Shown here: piece by piece, positions 26,662 through 34,349 of the stretch
Layout: each line of letters begins with the position of its first letter
Numbering within the stretch: the first letter of the stretch is position 1
Source of the DNA: Streptomyces sp. CNQ-509
Lineage (GTDB): Bacteria; Actinomycetota; Actinomycetes; Streptomycetales; Streptomycetaceae
DNA length: 64,000 bases
Direction: 5' to 3'
NCBI RefSeq assembly: GCF_001011035.1
Contig: NZ_CP011492.1
Coordinates: forward strand, 2,363,501 to 2,427,500
The notes under the pieces: generated by a model
What the model was told of the DNA's origin: nothing
Databases searched by the model: none
What the model saw: only the letters and a program-made list of their open reading frames with translations
Translations under genes and position numbers: made by a program

Positions 26662-27387
26662 ATGACCGCCGCCATCGACGTCACCGGCCTGCGCAAGCGC
26701 TACGGCGACGTGCGCGCGGTCGACGGCGTGAGCTTCGAGGTCCGCGAGGGCGAGTTCTTCGGGCTGCTGGGGCCGAACGGCGCCGGCAAGACCACCACCC
26801 TGGAGATGGTCGAGGGCCTGCGCCGCCCCGACGAGGGCCGGGCGGTGCTGCTCGGCGAGCCGTCCTGGCCGCGCAACCAGGCGCTGCTGCGGCGCATCGG
26901 CGTGCAGCTCCAGGCGTCCGCGTTCTTCGAGAAGCTGACCGCCCGCGAGCAGATACGCACCTTCGCCTCCCTCTACGGCATATCCGACGATCGGGCCGAC
27001 GCGATGCTCGCGGAGGTCGGCCTCACCGAGAAGGCCGGCACCCGCGAGGACAAGCTCTCCGGCGGCCAGGCGCAGCGGCTGTCGATCGCCTGCGCGCTGG
27101 TGCACGACCCCGAGCTGGTCTTCCTCGACGAGCCGACCACCGGACTCGACCCGCAGGCCCGGCGCAACCTGTGGGACCTGCTGCGCGGCATCAACGCCGC
27201 GGGCCGCACGGTCGTGCTGACCACGCACTACATGGACGAGGCCGAGGTGCTCTGCGACCGCGTCGCAGTGATGGACGCGGGCCGCATCCTGCGCATCGGG
27301 AAGCCCGCCGAGCTGGCCGCGGAGCTGGAAGTGGACTCGCTGGAGGACGTCTTCCTGCAGTTGACCGGGCGGGAGTACCGCGAGTGA
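26662..27387 (+). CDS. ABC transporter ATP-binding protein (drug/export type)
   Basis: A 241-residue nucleotide-binding domain. Walker A is GPNGAGKTT, the Q-loop is near QLQASAFF, the signature is LSGGQAQRLS and Walker B is LVFLDEPTTGLD. It resembles the DrrA/CcmA-like group of ABC-2 exporters. Its TGA overlaps the GTG of the permease gene (GTGA), so the two form an exporter. The substrate is unknown. The 108-base gap upstream separates it from the decayed cluster and should hold the promoter. Confidence 0.93.
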   Translation: MTAAIDVTGLRKRYGDVRAVDGVSFEVREGEFFGLLGPNGAGKTTTLEMVEGLRRPDEGRAVLLGEPSWPRNQALLRRIGVQLQASAFFEKLTAREQIRTFASLYGISDDRADAMLAEVGLTEKAGTREDKLSGGQAQRLSIACALVHDPELVFLDEPTTGLDPQARRNLWDLLRGINAAGRTVVLTTHYMDEAEVLCDRVAVMDAGRILRIGKPAELAAELEVDSLEDVFLQLTGREYRE

Positions 27388-28451
27388 AGCCGTTCGTCAG
27401 CCTGTCGAGGGCCATGGCGCTGGGACTGCTGCGCGACCGGGCCTCCGTGTTCTTCATCCTCGTCTTCCCGCTGATGTTCCTCGCGCTCTTCGGCGTGCTC
27501 TTCAAGGACGCCGGGGTCTCGCGAGCCACGGTGGTGCAGGTCGGGGCCGTCGAGGTCTTCGACGAGATGTCGGCGAAGGCGCGGGCCGGCCTCGACGACG
27601 TGCTGGAGATCGAGAAGACCGGAGACCGGGCCGAGGCGCTGCAGAAGGTACGCGACGGGGACGCCGACGCCGCCGTGTGGGAGGAGCCCGGCGGCGAGGT
27701 GCAGATGCGGGTCTCGGCCGCCGACCCGGTGCAGGCGGGCAGTGTCGGCGGGGTCCTCAGGTCCGTCGTAGACCAGGCCAGCATCGCGGCGACCGGGCAG
27801 CCGCCCGCGTACACGCTGACCGGCGGGCAGGTCGAGGACGAGTCGCTCCAGGCGATCCAGTACTTCACTCCCGGGCTACTGGGCTGGGCGGTGGCGATGG
27901 GCGGGGTGTTCAGCGCCGCGCTCGGGCTGGTGAGCTGGCGCAAGAAGCGCATCCTGCGGCGGCTGTGGCTGGCGCCGGTGCGCGCGGGACCGGTGATCTC
28001 CGCCCGTCTCGGCGTCAACATGCTGCTGGCGTTCGCCCAGACCGCCATCTTCTTGCTGGTGGCCACGGTGCCGTATTACGGGCTGAAGCTGACCGGCGAC
28101 TGGTGGCTGGTGATCCCGCTGGTGGCCTGCGGCAGCGTGGCGTTCCTGTCGATCGGCTTCGCGATCGGCGCGTGGGCGAAGACCGAGGACGCCGCCAACG
28201 GGCTGGCGCAGATCGTCGTGCTCCCCATGGCCTTCTTGTCCGGTTCGTTCTTCCCGCTCGACGAGGCCCCGCCCTGGGTACAGAAGACCTCCGAGGCGCT
28301 GCCGCTGAAGCACCTGGTGCAGGCCATGCAGGACGTGCTCACACGCGGTGGGAGCTGGTCGGACGCGCTGCCGACGATGGGGGTGCTGCTGCTGACGGCG
28401 GCGGTGTTCACGGCGCTGGCGCACCGGCTGTTCCGCTGGGATGCCTCGTAA
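27384..28451 (+). CDS. ABC-2 type transporter permease
   Basis: 355 residues from GTG 27384. The first membrane helix (VFFILVFPLMFLALFGVLF) is followed by a large extracytoplasmic loop (about 45-150). The ABC-2 core comes next, with GLLGWAVAMGGVFSAALGLV, an RKKRILRRL coupling segment, LLAFAQTAIFLLVATVPYY, and the conserved MAFLSGSFFPLDEAPPW region. It pairs with the ATPase encoded immediately upstream. The substrate cannot be named. Confidence 0.92.
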   Translation: MKPFVSLSRAMALGLLRDRASVFFILVFPLMFLALFGVLFKDAGVSRATVVQVGAVEVFDEMSAKARAGLDDVLEIEKTGDRAEALQKVRDGDADAAVWEEPGGEVQMRVSAADPVQAGSVGGVLRSVVDQASIAATGQPPAYTLTGGQVEDESLQAIQYFTPGLLGWAVAMGGVFSAALGLVSWRKKRILRRLWLAPVRAGPVISARLGVNMLLAFAQTAIFLLVATVPYYGLKLTGDWWLVIPLVACGSVAFLSIGFAIGAWAKTEDAANGLAQIVVLPMAFLSGSFFPLDEAPPWVQKTSEALPLKHLVQAMQDVLTRGGSWSDALPTMGVLLLTAAVFTALAHRLFRWDAS

Positions 28452-28832
28452 CGCATTCCCGGAGGGGCTCACCGGCATCGACCCGGGACCGGTCCCCAAG
28501 ACGCTGTGGATACTCGGAAGCGCGAAGCGGCGTGGGCGACCGGCCGGCACCTTTTCCGCGCGGTCCGGCCCCGGCGCTCGTGGTGGCCACCAATGTCAGG
28601 GACGGCGCGCAGTACTATCTCAACTTCATCACCGAGGATCACATTACGGGCTCGTACGCCGCGTAGTGCCTGTCGTCGCTGAAACGGCAGCCGATGGGCT
28701 GATCGTGCGGCTGTGTTTCAAAAACCGCCGCCCAGGGAGCTATCGATAGAGACAGGAGTGGGCCAGGGGCGGGGGCGGCGCGCCATCCGCGACGCCGATA
28801 CGTGGCCGACCCGGGCGATGCTCCGTCCCGGG
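28452..28832. other. Intergenic region with a possible gene remnant
   Basis: About 380 bases between converging genes, with less extreme GC than the flanks. The only coding-looking stretch is a 28-codon frame at 28580-28666 (plus strand; GTG start without ribosome site; YYLNFITEDHITGSYAA) that looks like the C-terminus of a lost gene. No family recognised. The remainder shows nothing clear. Confidence 0.4.
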
Positions 28833-29726
28833 CTACGGTTCCAGCCGCGCGACCCCTCCCGTCTCAAGGGCCACCCACAGGGCGCCGTCGGAACCTACGG
28901 TGATGCCGTGCGGCTCGGACGACGGTGACGGCAGAGCGTACTCGGCGATCTCGCCGCCGTCGGTGATGCGGCCGATGCGGTTGGCTCCCCATTCGGTGAA
29001 CCAGCAGTCCCCGGTGGCCGCCGCGACGATGGCATGAGGTTTGGCCGTGCGGTCGGGGAGCGGGAACTCCTCGATCTCGCCGTCCACCGGAATCCTGCCG
29101 ATCTGGCCCGCTGCGATCTCGACGAACCACAAGGCGGCGCCGTCGCTGGCGATGCCCACGGGTGCGGCGCCGGGGGTGGGGAGCGGGTGAGTGGCGAAGT
29201 CCCCGTCGACGGTGATGCGGCCGATGGCGTTCGCCTGGTTGAGGGTGAACCACAGGGCCCCGTCAGGGCCCGCGGAGATCGCCGAGGGGTAGGCGCCCGT
29301 TCGGGGAAGGGCGAACTCGGTGATCTCTCCCTCGCAGGTGATGCGGCCGATACGGTCGGTGTTCATCTCGGTGAACCACATCGCCCCGTCCGGGCCGGCG
29401 GCGATGCCGAAGGGTCCGCTGTCGGGCGTCGGTACGGGGAAGGATTCCGTCTCGCCGTCGACCGTGATGCGGCCGATCCGGTGGTCCCGGGACCGGGTGA
29501 ACCACAGTGCTTCGTCGGGCCCGGGAGTGATGACCGCAGGGCGGCACTCGGACGAGTCCAGGGCGTATTCGTCGAGTTCGCCGTCGAGGGTGAGGCGCGC
29601 GATGCGGCCACTGTGCGCGAAGGTCAGCCACAGCGCACCGTCGGGTCCGGTCGCGATGCCGTAGGGACCGGCATCCCGGTCCGCCACGGGGATCTCCCTG
29701 ATGGCCGGGGCAGCAGAAGGGTGCAC
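28833..29726 (-). CDS. Virginiamycin B lyase-like beta-propeller (Vgb family)
   Basis: 297 residues, the usual Vgb length (about 300). It is built from repeats of the type GPDGALWFTE...IGRIT.DGEI.E, which form a seven-bladed propeller. The residues expected at the Vgb active site are present: His in KPHAIV, and Glu and His in SSEPHGITV. Vgb linearises streptogramin B antibiotics by an elimination reaction, with a divalent metal. I chose the GTG at 29726, preceded by GAGGAA; the longer frame to 29795 runs into a remnant gene. Many actinobacterial homologues have no proven resistance role, so the substrate is uncertain. Confidence 0.82.
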   Translation of the reverse strand: MHPSAAPAIREIPVADRDAGPYGIATGPDGALWLTFAHSGRIARLTLDGELDEYALDSSECRPAVITPGPDEALWFTRSRDHRIGRITVDGETESFPVPTPDSGPFGIAAGPDGAMWFTEMNTDRIGRITCEGEITEFALPRTGAYPSAISAGPDGALWFTLNQANAIGRITVDGDFATHPLPTPGAAPVGIASDGAALWFVEIAAGQIGRIPVDGEIEEFPLPDRTAKPHAIVAAATGDCWFTEWGANRIGRITDGGEIAEYALPSPSSEPHGITVGSDGALWVALETGGVARLEP

Positions 29727-29749
29727 GGCAATTTCCTCGCAGACGTCGC

Positions 29750-29844
29750 GGGCTGAGGAGCGGCACGCCCTCACCGTGTCCGCCGAAGTCCACACCGGAG
29801 AGGGCCCCGTCCGCGACGGGGAGTTCGATCTGCGTTCCGGTCAC
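29750..29844 (-). pseudogene. 5' remnant of an alpha/beta hydrolase gene
   Basis: From a GTG at 29844 the minus strand reads GTQIELPVADGALSGVDFGG then GEGVPLL, which resembles the first strands of an alpha/beta hydrolase just before the usual LHG oxyanion motif. The similarity ends abruptly about 30 bases before the Vgb start, with no LHG or nucleophile elbow. A deletion has probably removed the rest. Confidence 0.45.
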
Positions 29845-29980
29845 CACCGCACCCTGGCTGCGGGAGGACAGCCGGTGCAACTGCTTTTCCCGGAGGGTCG
29901 GGGCGGGTGAGGACGCAGCCGGCCGGGCCCGGGTCCTACGACTTCGGTCCTCGGCCGGGCGGGATGAGACGATGGGAGCG

Positions 29981-30385
29981 ATGACAGAGATTCCAGTGGG
30001 GCCGCCGCCGCCCGGGACGTTCTACGAGCAGGTGGGCGGCGAAGAGACGTTCCGCCGCCTCGTGCACCGGTTCTACGAGGGCGTGGCGGAGGATCCGCTG
30101 CTGCGCCCGATGTACCCCGAGGAGGATCTCGGGCCCGCGGAGGAGCGGCTGACGCTCTTCCTCATCCAGTACTGGGGCGGCCCGCGCACGTACAGCGAGG
30201 CGCGCGGCCATCCGCGGCTGCGCATGCGGCACGCGCCGTTCGCCGTCGACCGCGCCGCGCACGACGCCTGGCTGCGCCACATGCGCGCGGCGGTGGACGA
30301 GCTGGAGCTGCCCCCGGCGCAGGAGAAGCAGCTCTGGGACTACCTCGTGTACGCCGCGGCGTCGATGGTCAACACCCCCGGCTGA
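29981..30385 (+). CDS. Group II truncated haemoglobin (TrbO-like)
   Basis: 134 residues with a 2-on-2 globin fold. FYEQVGGEETFRRLVHRFYE carries the B10 Tyr; RLTLFLIQYWGGPRTYSE carries the Trp typical of group II. HPRLRMRHAPFAV supplies the proximal His, and the C-terminal helix is LWDYLVYAAASMV. The start is ATG 29981; an ATG at 29972 is possible. The family binds O2/NO and is linked to redox and nitrosative stress. It is a single gene. Confidence 0.92.
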   Translation: MTEIPVGPPPPGTFYEQVGGEETFRRLVHRFYEGVAEDPLLRPMYPEEDLGPAEERLTLFLIQYWGGPRTYSEARGHPRLRMRHAPFAVDRAAHDAWLRHMRAAVDELELPPAQEKQLWDYLVYAAASMVNTPG

Positions 30386-30516
30386 CCGGCGGGTTCCGCT
30401 CGGTACCCGCGGATCGGGCCGGTCACGATCCGGTCAAATTCCCCCATCACTCGCTACCGCGTGCGAACGCGCTCTGACAGCATCCACACAATTCGACGGT
30501 GGTGTCTGGGGGATGC

Positions 30517-33500
30517 GTGACGGGGTTCGTTCTGCTGCGGGCACGCGCCCACCGGCTGCTCCTCGCCGCGGCCCTCCTCGCCGTGCTGCTCACCACCGCC
30601 GTGCTGGCCACGCTCGCCGCCTTCTCCGGCACGGTCGGCGACGCCGCGCTGCGCCGCACGCTGGCCGGTGACGCGGCGGCCGACGCGGCGCTGACCCTGG
30701 AGGTCCCGTATCTGACCGGTGCGGACCGGGAGGCGGCGGGCAAGGCGGTCGAGGACAATGCGCCCGCGGCCTTCGCGGGCCTGCCGGTACGGGTCCAGAG
30801 CCTGGACCGCTCCGGACCCTACGAGCTGCCGCGCCGGCTCCAGCCGCCGGCGGCGCGGGCAGGGGAGGACCCGGACCTGACGCATCTGGGGGCGCTGGAG
30901 CGATCGGAGGTCGCGCTGACGGCGGGCCGCTGGCCGGGGGCGGCGGCCACGCCACCGGCCGCGGCGGGCGCTTCGGACGCGCGGGACGGCGGCGCCGTGG
31001 AGGTCGCCGTGCCGCAGATCGCCGCCGACCGGCTCGGCCTCGCCCCCGGCGACACCCTCGCCCTCGCCGGACGGAGCGACGACGACCCGCCGCTGCCCGT
31101 GGAGATCACCGGCGTCTACCGCCCCCGCGACCGCGAGGCCCCGTACTGGCTCGCCGACGAACTCCGCGGCAAGGGCGTCCAGCAGGGCGGCTACACCACC
31201 TACGGCCCCCTCCTCGCCGACCCCGGGTCCTTCGCCTCCGGCCGGGTGCCGCAGGCCGCCGGGGCGTGGGTGCTGCGCGGCGACTTCGGCGAGATGACCG
31301 CGGGCCGCGCGGACGCCCTGCGCGCGTCGGTGAAGAAGGCTTCCGGCGCGCTCGCGGACGAGCCGGTCTTCGACGGCCGCGCCGTGGCCACCACCCGGCT
31401 CCCGCAGCTCCTCGACGGCACCGAACGGGCCCTGCTCGTCAGCCGGTCGACGCTGCTGATCGTCGCCCTCCAGCTCGTGCTGCTGGCCGGGTACGCGCTG
31501 ATGCTCGTCGCCCGGCTGCTGGGCGCGGAGCGCCGCGGCGAGACGGACCTGCTGCGCGCCCGCGGCGGCTCCCGGCAGCGCATCGGCGTGCTCACCGCCG
31601 CCGAGTCGCTGCTCCTCGCGCTGCCCGCCGCGATCGCCGCGCCGCTGCTCGCCGGGCCGCTGATCCGGCTGCTCTCCGCGCGGGGCCCGCTGGAGCGGGC
31701 CGGGCTCACCCCGGACTCCGCGGCGGGCCGCGGCACCTGGCTGGTCGCCGCGGCCTGTGCGCTGGGCTGCGCGGCGGCGGTCGTCGCGCCGACGCTGCTG
31801 CGCGGCGGCGGCGCCGACGGGGTGCCTTCCGCGGGCCGTACGGTACGGGCCAAGCCGCTGCCCGCACCGCTGCGCGCGGGCGCGGACGGGGCGCTGCTGG
31901 TGGTGGCGGGCGTGGCCTACTGGCAGTTGGACCGGCAGACCTCCGGCAGCGGCGCGCTGAGCGGCGACCGCTCCGGCACCCTGGGCATCGACCCGGTGCT
32001 GGTCGCCGCGCCCGCGCTGGCGCTGCTGGCCGGGACGGTGCTGACGCTGCGCCTCCTGCCGCCCGTCGCCCGGCTCGCGGAGCGCCGCGCGGCGGCGGGG
32101 CGCGGGCTGCCCTCGGCGCTCGCGGGCTGGCAGTTGAGCCGCCGCCCGCTGCGCGGCGCGGGTCCCGTGCTGCTGCTGGTGCTGGCGGTGGCGATCGGCA
32201 TGCTGGCGCTGGCCCAGGGCGCCTCCTGGGACCGCTCGCAGCGCGACCAGGCGGACTTCCACGCGGGCACCGACGTACGGGTCCTGACCAGCCGGCTGCC
32301 CGAGCTGGGCCAGGGCGGCATGATGGAGCGCGTCCCGGGGGTGACCGCCGCGGCCCCGGCGGCCCGGTGGGGCATGAGCCTGTCGGGTGGCGGCTCCGCG
32401 GAGGTCCTGGCCCTGGACACGGCCCGGGCGGCGGAGGGCCTGCGGCTCCGCCCCGACCTGGCGGACGGCGCGGAGGGCGCGGAACTGCTGCGCAAGCTGG
32501 CCCCGGGGGGCCCGGTGGGGAAGCAGGAGTCGGCTCCACCGGGACCGGAGGAGAAGCGGGAGTCGGCCGCGGGCGCGGAAGGCGCAGGCTCCGGCGCGTA
32601 CGCCACGGGCGGCACGAGCGCCGCAGACAGCACGGGCGCCACAGGCCGCACGCGGCACCCCGCCGCGGGCGCGGAGCGCCCTGCGGGCGGCCCGCCCCCG
32701 GACGCGCGGCGCGCGGCAACCGCGCCCGCAGACACCGCGGCCCACCCCGCCGCACGCGCGGAGCGCGCCGTGGGCGACCCGGACCCGCCCGACCGACCGG
32801 CTTCGCCGGACCGGGCGGTCCCGGCCGCGGCGCGCGCCGGAGGCGCGGGCGCCGCGGCCCCCACTGCCTCCCAAGCCCCCGCGGAGCGGACCCGCGCCGG
32901 CGGGCTGGAGCTGCCCGGGCTGCCCGGGGAGGTACGGGTGGTGGCGCGGCTCGACGCGGACGCGACCGCCCGCGGGCGGGCCGCGGTGACCGTGCTCGTC
33001 GAGGACCGGTACGGGGCCGCGTACGAGCTGCCCGCCGGCGACCTCCCCGCCGACGGCCGTACGCACACCCTCACCGCCGACGTCGCCGCCGCCGCGGCCG
33101 CCCCCGACGGCCGCCCCGCGGGGCCGCTGCGGCTCACGGGGCTCCGGCTCGTACACCCGCAGCCGAGGGACGGCGGGGAGCGCCGGCTGGACGTCGCGCG
33201 CATCGAGGTCGCCAAGCCCCTCGGCGAGGAGGACCCGGCCGCCGGCGCCCGGGAGGTGCCCCTCCCCGACGGTTTCAGGTGGCACGCCCGCGCGGTCTCC
33301 GAACCCGAGGCGCTGCACGACGAGACCCCCGCGGCGGTCGCCGACCGCCCCCGTGCCACCGGCGACTCCGCGCTCTCCCTGAGCTACGGCACCGGCGACC
33401 AGTTCTACGACACCTGGACGGGACCGCCCCTGGTCACCCTCACCGTCACCGCCGCGCGCGGCGCCACCTGGCCGCTCACCGCGCTGGCCACCGACGAGAT

Positions 33501-34290
33501 GCTGAAGTCCACCGGCGCGAAGGTCGGCGACACGATCAGCGTCCCCGTCCCCGGTGGCAGCCTCTCCGCGAAGATCACCGGCTCGGTGCAGGAGCTGCCG
33601 ACCACGGGACCGGGCTCGCCCGCGGCCGCGGCGGAGCCCTCGCGCGCCCGGTTCGGCGGCGCCCTGCTGATCGACCTGCCCACCGCCAACGGCGCGCTGA
33701 CCCAGCGCGGCCTGGCCACGCTGCTGCCCTCGGAGTGGTGGCTGACGACGCGGCCGGGCGAGACGGACACCGCCGTCGCCGCCCTGCGCGACCGCGCCGA
33801 CACCGATCCGGGCAACGTCCTCGTACGCGACGAACTCGCCGGCGAACTCGGCGGCGACCCGCTCGGCGCGGGCCCGCAGGCCGCTCTCGCCGCCACCGCC
33901 GCCGCCGCGGCGGTGCTGGCGGCGCTCGGCTTCGCCGTCAGCGCGGCGGCGTCCGTACGGGAACGCACCCGCGAGTTCGCGGTGCTGCGCGCGCTCGGCG
34001 CCCCGCAGCGGCAGTTGGCGCGCACGTTCGCCGCCGAGCAGGGCGTGCTCATCACGCTCGCGCTGGCCGCCGGGATGCTGCTCGGCTGGGCGCTGGCCCG
34101 CTCCGTCATCCCCCTCATCACCCTCACAGGACGGGCGGCGCAGCCCGTGCCGCCGGTGGTGGTGGAGCTGCCCGCGGGGTCCGTGGCGGGGCTGCTCGCG
34201 GCGGTCGCGGCCGTTCCCGTCCTCGTCACCGTGCTCGTCGCGCTGCGCCGCGGCGACCCGGCGACGGCACTGCGCCTGGGAGGCGAGTGA
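30517..34290 (+). CDS. Large FtsX-like ABC exporter permease (1)
   Basis: 1257 residues from GTG 30517, preceded by GGGGG. The N-terminal membrane helix (LLLAAALLAVLLTTAVLATL) precedes a periplasm-type MacB core domain. The first FtsX helix block (about 310-420) is RLLGAERRGETDLLRARGGS and its surroundings. A middle helix pair and a large extracytoplasmic part follow, then the second FtsX block at the C-terminus (VRERTREFAVLRALGAPQRQ). An Ala/Pro/Arg-rich low-complexity insert occupies about residues 670-800. It works with the second permease and the ATPase downstream; lipid or lipoprotein extrusion is a family-level guess. Confidence 0.88.
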   Translation: MTGFVLLRARAHRLLLAAALLAVLLTTAVLATLAAFSGTVGDAALRRTLAGDAAADAALTLEVPYLTGADREAAGKAVEDNAPAAFAGLPVRVQSLDRSGPYELPRRLQPPAARAGEDPDLTHLGALERSEVALTAGRWPGAAATPPAAAGASDARDGGAVEVAVPQIAADRLGLAPGDTLALAGRSDDDPPLPVEITGVYRPRDREAPYWLADELRGKGVQQGGYTTYGPLLADPGSFASGRVPQAAGAWVLRGDFGEMTAGRADALRASVKKASGALADEPVFDGRAVATTRLPQLLDGTERALLVSRSTLLIVALQLVLLAGYALMLVARLLGAERRGETDLLRARGGSRQRIGVLTAAESLLLALPAAIAAPLLAGPLIRLLSARGPLERAGLTPDSAAGRGTWLVAAACALGCAAAVVAPTLLRGGGADGVPSAGRTVRAKPLPAPLRAGADGALLVVAGVAYWQLDRQTSGSGALSGDRSGTLGIDPVLVAAPALALLAGTVLTLRLLPPVARLAERRAAAGRGLPSALAGWQLSRRPLRGAGPVLLLVLAVAIGMLALAQGASWDRSQRDQADFHAGTDVRVLTSRLPELGQGGMMERVPGVTAAAPAARWGMSLSGGGSAEVLALDTARAAEGLRLRPDLADGAEGAELLRKLAPGGPVGKQESAPPGPEEKRESAAGAEGAGSGAYATGGTSAADSTGATGRTRHPAAGAERPAGGPPPDARRAATAPADTAAHPAARAERAVGDPDPPDRPASPDRAVPAAARAGGAGAAAPTASQAPAERTRAGGLELPGLPGEVRVVARLDADATARGRAAVTVLVEDRYGAAYELPAGDLPADGRTHTLTADVAAAAAAPDGRPAGPLRLTGLRLVHPQPRDGGERRLDVARIEVAKPLGEEDPAAGAREVPLPDGFRWHARAVSEPEALHDETPAAVADRPRATGDSALSLSYGTGDQFYDTWTGPPLVTLTVTAARGATWPLTALATDEMLKSTGAKVGDTISVPVPGGSLSAKITGSVQELPTTGPGSPAAAAEPSRARFGGALLIDLPTANGALTQRGLATLLPSEWWLTTRPGETDTAVAALRDRADTDPGNVLVRDELAGELGGDPLGAGPQAALAATAAAAAVLAALGFAVSAAASVRERTREFAVLRALGAPQRQLARTFAAEQGVLITLALAAGMLLGWALARSVIPLITLTGRAAQPVPPVVVELPAGSVAGLLAAVAAVPVLVTVLVALRRGDPATALRLGGE

Positions 34291-34349
34291 CATGCCGCCC
34301 GTCCGCGCCGCTGCCTCGCCCGCCCCGTCGGCACCGGGAGGCCGGTGAC

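Noticed and set aside
28833..29795. Longer start for the Vgb-like protein
   Set aside because: The extra residues overlap the hydrolase remnant in another frame and GTG 29726 has its own ribosome site and gives the family length.
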